In this document: positions 15,635 to 22,543 of the stretch, one piece after another
How positions within the stretch are numbered: the first letter of the stretch is position 1
Layout: every line of letters starts with the position of its first letter
NCBI RefSeq assembly: GCF_000430625.1
Contig: NZ_AUMJ01000062.1
Location: 1 to 33,704, forward strand
DNA length: 33,704 nucleotides
Reading direction: 5' to 3'
DNA from: Aneurinibacillus terranovensis DSM 18919
GTDB taxonomy: Bacteria > Bacillota > Bacilli > Aneurinibacillales > Aneurinibacillaceae
Position numbers and translations under genes: made by a program
Notes under the pieces: generated by a model
Databases searched by the model: none
The model's input: only the letters and a program-made list of their open reading frames with translations
What the model was told of the DNA's origin: nothing

Positions 15635-17459
15635 TCGTAAAAAAGACCAAACGAATTTGGAAAAGATGAAAAATGAAATGATACGAAAGAAGGAGAAGGC
15701 GGAAAAAGCATCGGTTGCCGGGCAGCATGACGAGTCAACGGTTATTCTCCAAGGAGAAGTTAGAGAGGGAACACAGTCATCCCGTCTGAAAGAAGCTCTT
15801 TTAGTGCGGCAGGTGCATGCAAGTGAAAACGAGTGGTCGGGTGAAGCAGTCCGAGATGACGCGTTTGATGTTCAAAGTTGCATCCGAGAAGAGGATGGAC
15901 AAAGCAACGATATAAACAAGCCAAACATCGGAGTGATGACGTTAACTGAGGGAGATTTTCGCAACCCGGAAAATGATGAAGTCTTACATAACGATGAGAT
16001 TGATAATCTTGATCTTGTTGTTTTCTGGGTGGGAGCCGAACAGTTTGCGTTTAGGCTGGTGAATGTAAAAGAAATCATAAAGGTTGATAAAATAAAGAGG
16101 GTTCCCCATGCCCCTGCAAATGTCGCAGGGTTGTGCAGCCTAAGGGGCAGCATCCTGCCAGTTGTCGACATTCGCAGGTGTTTACATATGCCGGAGAAGG
16201 AATACAATGATGACAGCAGGATCATCGTTGCCGACATTCATGGCAGGAATGTAGGGATTATAACCGATGGGATTTCAGAAGTGATCAGCATAAAAGCCTC
16301 ATCCATTTTGGAGCCGCCAGCTAATATAAAGCATAATCAAAGCAGGAATATTATCGGTATTGTATTGGGAGACAATGGAAGAAGTATCATTATGGTCTTA
16401 GATGTGGAGAACGTTGTGAAATTTGAGCAGATGGAAAAGGATTTTTTAAGCGACAAGACATCGGATCGTGATGGGTCTTTTTCTCCAGCATCACATCATG
16501 GGGATGAAGCAGAGTTGGTCATTTTCTACATCAACGATGAGCAATATGCCCTTGATGTTAGGAATGTTAAAGAAATCCTGCGATATGTTGAGCTTTTGAA
16601 AGTTCCCAATTCTCCATATTATGTGGAAGGTGTTGTGTCTGTAAGGAACAATCTTCTTGCGGTAATCAATCTGGCAAAACTTTTTGGCGCAGAACATCAC
16701 GGCGTTTATGAAACTACCAGAATTATTGTTGCGGATGCCGGCGATTTCTCCTATGGAGTTATTGTCGATAAAGTGTCGGAAGTGGCACGTGTTCCAAGAA
16801 AACTTTTTTACAAACCTTTCGACATAGTCAAAAATGCTGAAAAGCAGTTTATACGTGAATTTGCCAATTTAAGCAATGGGAAACAGGTTGTTATGATCCT
16901 TGATCCGCGCAAATTAGCATCCCTGAACAATTTACGCGCGATTAACTTCGATCATCTGACATGCGGCGCAAGCGGAAACGTTATGATTAACGAAGAAATG
17001 CCGGAGAATCAATTTTTAGATCAGGAGCAGATTGTAGCTTTTAAAGTTGATAATGAAGAATATGGTATAAGAATCAATTATGTTTGTGAAGTTAATAGAA
17101 TGGATGAAATTTACAGTTTCCCAGGAGCTCCTGATTTCATTGATGGAATGGTAAACCTAAGGGGAGATATCATACCTGTTTTAAATTTGAGAGCATTTTT
17201 TGGAAAATCCTTAACAAACAAGAGTGCCCTTTCCATGCTTTTGGTTGTTGAATACAAAAAACAACGGATAGGTTTAATGATTGATTCTGTTACAGAAGTC
17301 GTCAGGGTGAATAAGGATCTTCTTGAAGAGACTACCCGGGCGTTAGAAGCCGAAAACAAAAAGAAATTTATCCATCATATTGGAAAATTGAACGAAGGGA
17401 AAAGGCCCATTCTGATTATTGATCTGACGGCTGTCCTTGATTTTGTCATCGGACAATAG
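15618..17459 (+). CDS. Triple-CheW protein with charged N-terminal extension (second copy)
   Basis: 613 residues. Residues 1-130 are a charged, probably disordered extension (first 30 strongly basic: PRKSDRKKDQ and RKKEKAEK). Three CheW domains follow at about 131-270, 298-436 and 469-612. The contact motifs are SLRG, SVRN and NLRG, so the middle domain again lacks the Gly as in the first triple-CheW protein. Domain 3 of both proteins shares DNEEYGI and EXNRM, and both end in LNEGKR and VLDF, so the triple unit was duplicated as a whole. The ATG lies inside the end of parA with AAGGTG as RBS. By analogy with ParP, a CheW-like partner of ParC, the extension may link the array to the ATPase. 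That is inference from position and charge only. Confidence 0.92.
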   Translation: MPRKSDRKKDQTNLEKMKNEMIRKKEKAEKASVAGQHDESTVILQGEVREGTQSSRLKEALLVRQVHASENEWSGEAVRDDAFDVQSCIREEDGQSNDINKPNIGVMTLTEGDFRNPENDEVLHNDEIDNLDLVVFWVGAEQFAFRLVNVKEIIKVDKIKRVPHAPANVAGLCSLRGSILPVVDIRRCLHMPEKEYNDDSRIIVADIHGRNVGIITDGISEVISIKASSILEPPANIKHNQSRNIIGIVLGDNGRSIIMVLDVENVVKFEQMEKDFLSDKTSDRDGSFSPASHHGDEAELVIFYINDEQYALDVRNVKEILRYVELLKVPNSPYYVEGVVSVRNNLLAVINLAKLFGAEHHGVYETTRIIVADAGDFSYGVIVDKVSEVARVPRKLFYKPFDIVKNAEKQFIREFANLSNGKQVVMILDPRKLASLNNLRAINFDHLTCGASGNVMINEEMPENQFLDQEQIVAFKVDNEEYGIRINYVCEVNRMDEIYSFPGAPDFIDGMVNLRGDIIPVLNLRAFFGKSLTNKSALSMLLVVEYKKQRIGLMIDSVTEVVRVNKDLLEETTRALEAENKKKFIHHIGKLNEGKRPILIIDLTAVLDFVIGQ

Positions 17460-17537
17460 CAAGGGAAATTGCTTATTTTAAAATGAAGCCTAACTGAGAC
17501 TGGATAGCAATTGCGGGGAAAGATTCAAAGCGGTTTC

Positions 17538-17594
17538 TGCCATAGAAGAGATGATGGCATCGTAGCAATCACTTGCTTAATTGGTAATGATTGC
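17538..17594 (+). promoter_or_regulatory. Two hairpins in the leader of the 42-residue ORF
   Basis: TGCCAT (17538-17543) pairs with ATGGCA (17554-17559), and GCAATCA (17565-17571) pairs with TGATTGC (17588-17594). They lie between the second triple-CheW gene and the small ORF. No known riboswitch consensus was matched. No T-tract follows, so termination is unlikely. Confidence 0.3.
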
Positions 17595-17641
17595 AAGTAA
17601 CGTGTGTATGTTTATGATTTGATAGCAAGGAGGCTCTAAAT

Positions 17642-17770
17642 ATGGGAGAGGAAAAGGAAATTCTCACACCGGAGGAAATCGAGGAAATCATCCGCCAATT
17701 GGAAGTTGATTGTCCAGAGTTAGTAAATCCCAGACAAACCGAAAAATCAGATAAGGCGGGAGCAGAGTAA
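17642..17770 (+). CDS. Acidic 42-residue protein of unknown function
   Basis: ATG at 17642 with a strong AAGGAGG RBS 8 nt upstream. The product is very acidic and helical at first (MGEEKEILTPEEIEEIIRQL), then EVDCPELVNP and a polar tail. Its RBS context (AGGAGGCTCTAAAT then ATGG) closely resembles that of the double-tip receptor gene (AGGAGGCTCTATATTT then ATGG). The gene closes the chemosensory cluster on the same strand. No family is recognised; it may be a small adaptor or may be unrelated. Confidence 0.6.
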   Translation: MGEEKEILTPEEIEEIIRQLEVDCPELVNPRQTEKSDKAGAE

Positions 17771-17790
17771 TTGAACTGTAAAACATTCAC

Positions 17791-17830
17791 CAAACCGCTT
17801 GAAGCTATGGATACAAAAGGTTTGTCTTTT
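17791..17830 (+). terminator. Weak terminator candidate after the chemosensory cluster
   Basis: CAAACC (17791-17796) pairs with GGTTTG (17819-17824), followed by TCTTTT. The 6-bp stem with a 22-nt loop is marginal, but it is the only candidate just after the last cluster gene. Confidence 0.25.
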
Positions 17831-17926
17831 GAATAACACCACGTTTGAACAATAATAAGTCAATATGAGCAGTATGTATGATTTGTGGATAGTATGTATT
17901 GAAACGGCGCAAAGATTTTATCGTAA

Positions 17927-18443
17927 TGGCGAGCACAAAAAAGGGGCAGATCCATCGAGGAGTACCTGTCAGGATTAGCTCGTCAGGATCAAGACGAAAT
18001 GCCTATGGGCCAGAAAAAGGATGATTCAGATCCGCCTCCGTCGCCATCCACAGGATCCGCTTCAAAGACGACACGACGACAAGAAGAGGCGGTCCATGAA
18101 GACTTTCACGGCAAGAAGTTTTCTAATGCGACACACCGAAGTGTAACAGATGCGGACGCCCGGTTATATAAGAAGAGCAAAGGACAGGAAGCCTATTTAT
18201 GTTATTTGGTACACAACGTCATCGATGTGACTTCCGGTGTCATTTTGTCGACGCAGGTCAGTATGGCTTCGGGGTACGGCGGAACGGGAAATCAGCCTTC
18301 AGCAACAACTATTGAATTCAAAGATGATGTTGAGATGCAACGTTTCAAACTATGCAACGAGCAAAAAGAAGACTGATAATGAAAAACTGGATAGAGTTAG
18401 GGAAGGAAGAAGAAAGCACAAACGTGCTGAAGAAATGAACTAG
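17927..18443 (+). pseudogene. IS1182-family transposase remnant
   Basis: Open stretches without a proper start read SIEEYLSGLARQDQDEM, FSNATHRSVTDADARLYKKS and AYLCYLVHNVIDVTS, typical of the middle of IS1182-type DDE transposases. A frameshift near 18265-18280 changes frame inside ASGTAEREISLQQ. After a large internal deletion, the C-terminal RVREGRRKHKRAEEMN ends at 18441-18443. The catalytic core is incomplete, so the element is dead. Confidence 0.75.
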
Positions 18444-18480
18444 ATAACGGAGAGAGAATATGTTGCGATTTCAGTATTTA

Positions 18481-18505
18481 AAAGCGCTGATTAAGTGCTT
18501 TTTTT
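18481..18505 (+). terminator. Rho-independent terminator
   Basis: AAAGCGC (18481-18487) pairs with GTGCTTT (18495-18501, one G-T pair), running into a T-tract of seven. It follows the IS1182 remnant, and the 260-bp repeat begins 3 nt later. Confidence 0.6.
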
Positions 18506-18507
18506 AA

Positions 18508-18767
18508 CGTTAAAGAAAGTATATGTTGCTTTACAGTGTTAAAGCAACATATACTTTCCTCCATGGGTCACCTGAGAAAAACTCGCGGGAGTGTGCCGAA
18601 CGTTGCTTTTTCGATGTGGAGCGTGTGGCCGGAAGGTCGATCAGACCGACAATTGTCTCCATCCTTGAGGTACCCGGATGTTTTGTCGGTCCGACCTTCC
18701 GGTCACTAAGCGGCCGTTTCGCTTCCCTGCAGAAAAAGGACGAGCGGCAACGCCCGCGAGTTTTTCT
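18508..18767 (+). repeat. 260-bp structured repeat, copy A
   Basis: It matches 20774-21033 over 260 nt without gaps, with about 13 substitutions (about 95 percent identity). It contains a perfect 19-bp hairpin (18515-18533 with 18540-18558, loop CAGTGT). A closing stem pairs AGAAAAACTCGCGGG (18575-18589) with CCCGCGAGTTTTTCT (18753-18767). Inside is a CCGGAAGGTCG...GACCGACAA arm pairing with TTGTCGGTCCGACCTTCCGG. Between copies the closing stem shows a paired change (G-C to A-T), as expected if the fold is kept. It may be a non-autonomous mobile element (MITE-like) or a structured RNA. No coding capacity. Confidence 0.85.
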
Positions 18768-18821
18768 TATTTTGGTGTATACGATAAATAATGTTCTCCA
18801 CCAAGAGAAATAAAGACCCCT

Positions 18822-18917
18822 TTAAGAAAGTATAGCCAAGTAGACGTTGATGGTACTACCTATCAATATGCAGGTCTAGCCCCGAATTTAGGGGAGCTGT
18901 CCATTTTTCTAAAGTAA
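18822..18917 (+). pseudogene. Unidentified C-terminal coding scrap after repeat A
   Basis: A frame reading SQVDVDGTTYQYAGLAPNLG then ELSIFLK and TAA (18915-18917) looks like the end of a real protein rather than random sequence. It has no start or RBS. It may be the tail of a gene cut by events at repeat A. The family is not recognised. Confidence 0.3.
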
Positions 18918-18970
18918 GGTGAATATAATATAACAAGGAGAGATGGTGCAGGTTCTCTTTTTTTACAGAA

Positions 18971-19025
18971 TTTACGCCCGATTAACATTTTAACAGCAGA
19001 ATTTTAACAATCTTTCTCTATGCTA
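18971..19025 (+). promoter_or_regulatory. PhoP-type promoter of the phospholipase C gene
   Basis: TTTACG (18971), TTAACA (18982) and TTAACA (19004) fall at 0, 11 and 33 nt, on the 11-bp period of Bacillus PhoP boxes (TTAACA-like). An extra off-phase TTAACA lies at 18990. A -10 candidate TATGCT (19020-19025) lies 10 nt beyond the last box with no good -35, as in PhoP-activated promoters. This predicts induction by phosphate starvation, which suits a secreted phosphoesterase. Confidence 0.55.
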
Positions 19026-19069
19026 AAACTAATCACTACATTGTAATACAGGTACGAGAGGAGATAGTC

Positions 19070-20617
19070 ATGAAGAAAAAGTTATTGAACGTAGTAACCA
19101 CAGCTGCCATTTGTTCCGTATTTGGATTTTCCTCTATGGCTGATGCTGCAGCACCGGCGGCGAAAAACCCATCAATTGACACCACAACACCTATAAAACA
19201 TGTTGTTGTTATTTTTGGGGAAAACGTTTCTTTCGACCACTACTTCGGTACATATCCACGCGCCGCTAATCCAAAAGGCGAGCCGGTATTTACAGCTAAA
19301 CCTCACACTCCTGCTGTTAACGGATTAACAAAGGAATTGTTGAGCAAGAACCCAAATGCATTTAACCCTAAACGCCTGGATCGTTCGCAGGCTGTAACCG
19401 ATGACATGGACCACGAGTATACGGCTGAGCAAAAAGCGTTTAATGGCGGGAAAATGGACAAATTCGTTGAAAATACTTCGGGCGGTAAGGATAAATCCAT
19501 GGTTATGAATTACTATGATGGAAATACCGTTACTGGTCTCTGGAATTATGCGCAAAACTATGCAATGAGCGATAACTCCTTTAACACAACGTTCGGACCT
19601 TCCACACCAGGTGCCCTAAACCTTATCTCCGGACAAACCCACGGAGCTACAGGTTATCTAAAAGGAGAAAAGAAAGGCGATATCAAAGATAATGTGGTGA
19701 ATGGTACCGTAATCGGTGACCCGGATCCGTTTTACGACAAAGCTTCAAATGCTACCCGCGCCCAGGTTGCTATGGACGGAAAAAACGTTGGTGACCTGTT
19801 AAACGCAAAGAACATTACCTGGGGCTGGTTCCAGGGCGGATTCCGTGATACATCTGCTAAACACAACAATATCGCCGGAGGCTCATCAATCGACTACAAT
19901 CCGCACCACGAGCCGTTCCAGTATTATAAATCAACATCCAATCCGAACCATCTGCCGCCTACTTCAACGGCTATGATTGGACATACTGATCAGGCTAACC
20001 ATCAGTATGATATGCAGGATTTCTGGAGTGCAGCTGATTCCCATAACCTGCCGGCAGTGAGCTATCTAAAAGCTCCGAATTACCAGGATGGCCATGCAGG
20101 GTATTCGGATCCGCTCGATGAACAGCACTTTATTGTTGACACGATTAACCACCTGCAGAAGCTCCCTGAGTGGAAAGATACCGCTGTTATCTTGGCTTAT
20201 GATGACTCTGACGGCTGGTATGACCATGTGATGCATACCCCGCTGGTTAACGGTTCAAATGACCCGGAAACCGATGCATTATATGGTCAGGGCAATGCCG
20301 GTGAACCGAAACTTGGCAGCTATTTAAACCGTGCCGGTTACGGCCCGCGCCTTCCGCTGCTGGTTGTATCTCCGTATGCAAAAACCAATTTTGTAGACCA
20401 TACGCTAACCGACCAGTCCTCTATTCTTCGCTTCATCGAAGATAACTGGAACCTGGGACGTATCGGTGACCACTCTTTTGATGCGGTTGCGGGCAGTATC
20501 GAGAATATGTTTGACTTTAAACACCCGTCTGCTAAAAAGCTGTTCCTTGATCCGATAACAGGGCAGCCTGTTCAGCCAAGCAAAAAACTAGTTCAAGACA
20601 AGAAGAACGAAAACTAG
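19070..20617 (+). CDS. Secreted phospholipase C / acid phosphatase (AcpA-PlcC family)
   Basis: 515 residues. A Sec signal peptide (basic MKKK, hydrophobic core, likely cleavage after ADA at residue 26) exports it. Family motifs are E51 in ENVSFDHYFG, the FGPSTPGALN segment (about 176-184) near the catalytic residue, HHEPFQYY, LDEQHF and DDSDGWYDHV. These belong to the alkaline-phosphatase-like superfamily group of phosphatidylcholine-hydrolysing enzymes and AcpA acid phosphatases. It probably releases phosphate from phospholipids or other esters outside the cell. RBS GAGGAG lies 7-12 nt before the ATG. It stands alone between two 260-bp repeats with its own promoter and terminator. A frameshifted 3' tail follows. 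The substrate is not decided by sequence. Confidence 0.92.
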   Translation: MKKKLLNVVTTAAICSVFGFSSMADAAAPAAKNPSIDTTTPIKHVVVIFGENVSFDHYFGTYPRAANPKGEPVFTAKPHTPAVNGLTKELLSKNPNAFNPKRLDRSQAVTDDMDHEYTAEQKAFNGGKMDKFVENTSGGKDKSMVMNYYDGNTVTGLWNYAQNYAMSDNSFNTTFGPSTPGALNLISGQTHGATGYLKGEKKGDIKDNVVNGTVIGDPDPFYDKASNATRAQVAMDGKNVGDLLNAKNITWGWFQGGFRDTSAKHNNIAGGSSIDYNPHHEPFQYYKSTSNPNHLPPTSTAMIGHTDQANHQYDMQDFWSAADSHNLPAVSYLKAPNYQDGHAGYSDPLDEQHFIVDTINHLQKLPEWKDTAVILAYDDSDGWYDHVMHTPLVNGSNDPETDALYGQGNAGEPKLGSYLNRAGYGPRLPLLVVSPYAKTNFVDHTLTDQSSILRFIEDNWNLGRIGDHSFDAVAGSIENMFDFKHPSAKKLFLDPITGQPVQPSKKLVQDKKNEN

Positions 20618-20706
20618 ATTGGCAATTTGTCAATCATCAAAACGGACACCAGGATGGAAATCATCAAGATCAAAACGGTAGAAAAGAAAGCAAATCCGAC
20701 AAGTAA
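20618..20706 (+). pseudogene. Out-of-frame former C-terminal tail of the phospholipase
   Basis: In a different frame from the gene, the sequence after its stop reads LDWQFVNHQNGHQDGNHQDQ then NGRKESKSDK and TAA (20704-20706). The Asn/His/Gln/Asp-rich repeat looks like a secreted-protein tail. A single indel near 20610 would fuse it to the enzyme, so the present stop may be secondary. Confidence 0.4.
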
Positions 20707-20734
20707 AACCGATAATCAAATAGCAAGTTAATGA

Positions 20735-20771
20735 AAGAACGGCTACCCAATTGGGAGGGCCGTTCTTTTTT
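20735..20771 (+). terminator. Terminator of the phospholipase gene
   Basis: AAGAACGGC (20735-20743) pairs with GCCGTTCTT (20759-20767), with further pairing of ACCC and GGG inside, followed by a T-tract. Strong rho-independent terminator. Repeat B starts 3 nt after it. Confidence 0.85.
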
Positions 20772-20773
20772 AT

Positions 20774-21033
20774 CGTTAAGGAAAGTATATGTTGCTTTAC
20801 AGTGTTAAAGCAACATATGCTTTCTTCCATTGGTCACCTGAGAAAAACTCACGGGGGTGTGCCGAACGTTTCTTTTTCGATGTGGAGCGTGTGGCCGGAA
20901 GGTCGATCAGACCGACAATTGTCTCCATCCTTGAGATACCCGAATGTTTTGTCGGTCCGACCTTCCGGTCACTAAGCGGCCGTTTCGCTACCCAGCAGAA
21001 AAAGGCCGAGCGGCAACGCCCGTGAGTTTTTCT
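20774..21033 (+). repeat. 260-bp structured repeat, copy B
   Basis: Same orientation and length as copy A (18508-18767). The closing stem pairs AGAAAAACTCACGGG with CCCGTGAGTTTTTCT (21019-21033); both partners of one base pair differ from copy A. In the 5' hairpin one A-to-G change makes a tolerated G-U pair. It begins just after the T-tract of the phospholipase terminator. Similarity stops sharply at both ends, and no target-site duplication is evident. Confidence 0.85.
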
Positions 21034-21252
21034 CATGAACTCTTTAATCTTATCAACCTCTTTTACATTCTTTGAATACTTATTGATTGGAGCAGCTAGT
21101 GATTTGTTTTCAAACAGTCTTTTAAACGAAGAAGGAGTAAACAGAAAATGAAACGGCTGTATCATTCCTTGTGGAGCAAAGAAAATTTGGGATAAGAAAC
21201 CCGATGCAGGGCCTACAAAAGCTAAGGAAGTGTATATAGGAACTTTCGGCAA
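21034..21252 (-). pseudogene. Minus-strand coding scrap cut by repeat B
   Basis: About 73 codons read VPIYTSLAFVGPASGFLSQI, then FFAPQGMIQPFHFLF and NKYSKNVKEVDKIKEF, before running into the repeat. It is protein-like with hydrophobic stretches but has only a TTG start and no RBS. Coding-like sequence in another frame lies just upstream (EKYMPDTFA), so it is probably frameshifted as well. Family unknown. Confidence 0.3.
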
Positions 21253-21470
21253 ACGTGTCAGGCATATACTTCTCGATTTTTTGATGACTGGGTCATATTA
21301 TCTACCAAACATGGTTTTCTTTATCCTACAGACATTATTTATCAGAACATAGTAAACATCTAGAAAAAGTGAACATACTCAAAAGGAGACAAAACAAGAC
21401 ACCAGTCTCATTTTGTCTCCTTTTGTTGTCTTATAAATGGCTAAATCCGGTTTTTTACGCCTTTCTCATT
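21253..21470. other. Region upstream of the aco promoter
   Basis: It should hold the enhancer sites for AcoR, which in related systems lie 80-200 bp upstream of the sigma-54 promoter. No half-site could be identified with confidence. It contains the 14-bp hairpin at 21381-21424. Confidence 0.35.
21381..21424 (+). terminator. Long hairpin, terminator or insulator before the aco operon
   Basis: AAAAGGAGACAAAA (21381-21394) pairs perfectly with TTTTGTCTCCTTTT (21411-21424), with extra GAC/GTC pairing in the loop. The T-tract is part of the 3' arm and is followed by GTTGTC. It can block readthrough from the left. A regulator-binding role is also possible. Confidence 0.6.
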
Positions 21471-21471
21471 T

Positions 21472-21486
21472 TGGTATGATACTTGC
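21472..21486 (+). promoter_or_regulatory. Sigma-54 (SigL) promoter of acoABCL
   Basis: TGGTATGATACTTGC has GG at 21473-21474 and GC at 21485-21486, exactly 10 nt apart, matching the -24/-12 pattern (TGGCAC-N5-TTGC). The predicted start is about 30 nt before acoA. In Bacillus subtilis the aco operon is transcribed by SigL with AcoR, and AcoR is encoded here at 27587. Confidence 0.85.
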
Positions 21487-21528
21487 TTTAGTATAAAGTG
21501 ATCCAAAATTACGATAGGAGGCTAGAAA

Positions 21529-22521
21529 ATGGAAACGATGCAAAGCAAAGAGACGTTATTATCTCAGGAAAAAGCGCATTGGATGTATAAAAAAATGCTA
21601 GAAATCCGTAAATTTGAAGACAAGGTACATGAATTGTTTGCGCAGGGAATCCTGCCAGGCTTTGTTCATTTATATGCCGGAGAGGAAGCAGTTGCAGTTG
21701 GGGTTTGTGCTCACCTAACTGATCAAGACAGTATTACCAGTACCCATCGGGGGCATGGACATTGTATTGCTAAAGGCTGCGAATTAAATGGAATGATGGC
21801 TGAAATTTATGGAAAGGCGACAGGATTGTGTAAAGGCAAAGGCGGGTCTATGCATATTGCGGATTTAGACAAAGGAATGTTAGGAGCTAATGGAATTGTT
21901 GGAGGAGGCTTCCCGTTGGCCTGTGGTGCCGCTTTAACCGCAAAATACAAGAAAACCAAAAATGTAAGCGTTTGCTTTTTTGGAGATGGGGCTAACAATC
22001 ATGGTACGTTTCATGAAGGTATTAATCTGGCTGCCATATGGAATCTTCCTGTTGTCTTCGTTGCGGAGAATAACGGCTATGCTGAGGCTACCCCATTTAC
22101 CTATGCCTCCAGTTGTAAATCCATTGTTGATCGTGCCATTGGTTACAATATTCCTGGCATTCGAGTGGATGGAAAAGATGTAGTAGCAGTTTACCAGGCT
22201 GCAGAAGAAGCGGTCCAAAGAGCCCGCAGGGGAGAAGGACCAACATTGATAGAGTGTGTGACCTATCGTAATTATGGACACTTTGAGGGAGATGCCCAGA
22301 AATATAAAACCGAACAAGAAAAGAAAGAACATTTGCTAGAGAAAGATGCCATTGTTCAATTTAGACAATACTTGCTGAAACAGCAGCTGTTGACCGAACA
22401 GGAGCTGGCTTTACTAGAATCTTCAGTTGAAGAGTCCGTTAAAGAAGCGGTCAAATTTAGTGAGGAGAGTCCATATCCAAACGCTTCCGAATTGTTAACG
22501 GACGTATATGTATCTTATTAA
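21529..22521 (+). CDS. acoA: Acetoin dehydrogenase E1 alpha subunit
   Basis: 330 residues, full length. This is the thiamine-diphosphate-dependent E1 alpha of the acetoin dehydrogenase complex, which cleaves acetoin to acetaldehyde and an acetyl group. The TPP motif runs from FGDGANNHGT (151-160) to the VAENNGYAEA segment; GKGGSMHI and STHRGHGHCI are also characteristic. It pairs with AcoB. RBS AGGAGG precedes the ATG by 8 nt. It is the first gene of a tight cytoplasmic operon behind the sigma-54 promoter. A pyruvate dehydrogenase alpha subunit is excluded by the aco context. Confidence 0.95.
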   Translation: METMQSKETLLSQEKAHWMYKKMLEIRKFEDKVHELFAQGILPGFVHLYAGEEAVAVGVCAHLTDQDSITSTHRGHGHCIAKGCELNGMMAEIYGKATGLCKGKGGSMHIADLDKGMLGANGIVGGGFPLACGAALTAKYKKTKNVSVCFFGDGANNHGTFHEGINLAAIWNLPVVFVAENNGYAEATPFTYASSCKSIVDRAIGYNIPGIRVDGKDVVAVYQAAEEAVQRARRGEGPTLIECVTYRNYGHFEGDAQKYKTEQEKKEHLLEKDAIVQFRQYLLKQQLLTEQELALLESSVEESVKEAVKFSEESPYPNASELLTDVYVSY

Positions 22522-22543
22522 TAAAAAAAGGGAGGAATTCATA

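Noticed and set aside
17460-17641. Cyclic di-GMP riboswitch in the leader of the small ORF
   Set aside because: Hairpins exist, but the conserved GEMM-I or GEMM-II core sequences were not found.
20797-21033. Coding frames running through the 260-bp repeats on both strands
   Set aside because: Their frames follow from the palindromic repeat sequence; they differ between copies and have no starts with RBS.
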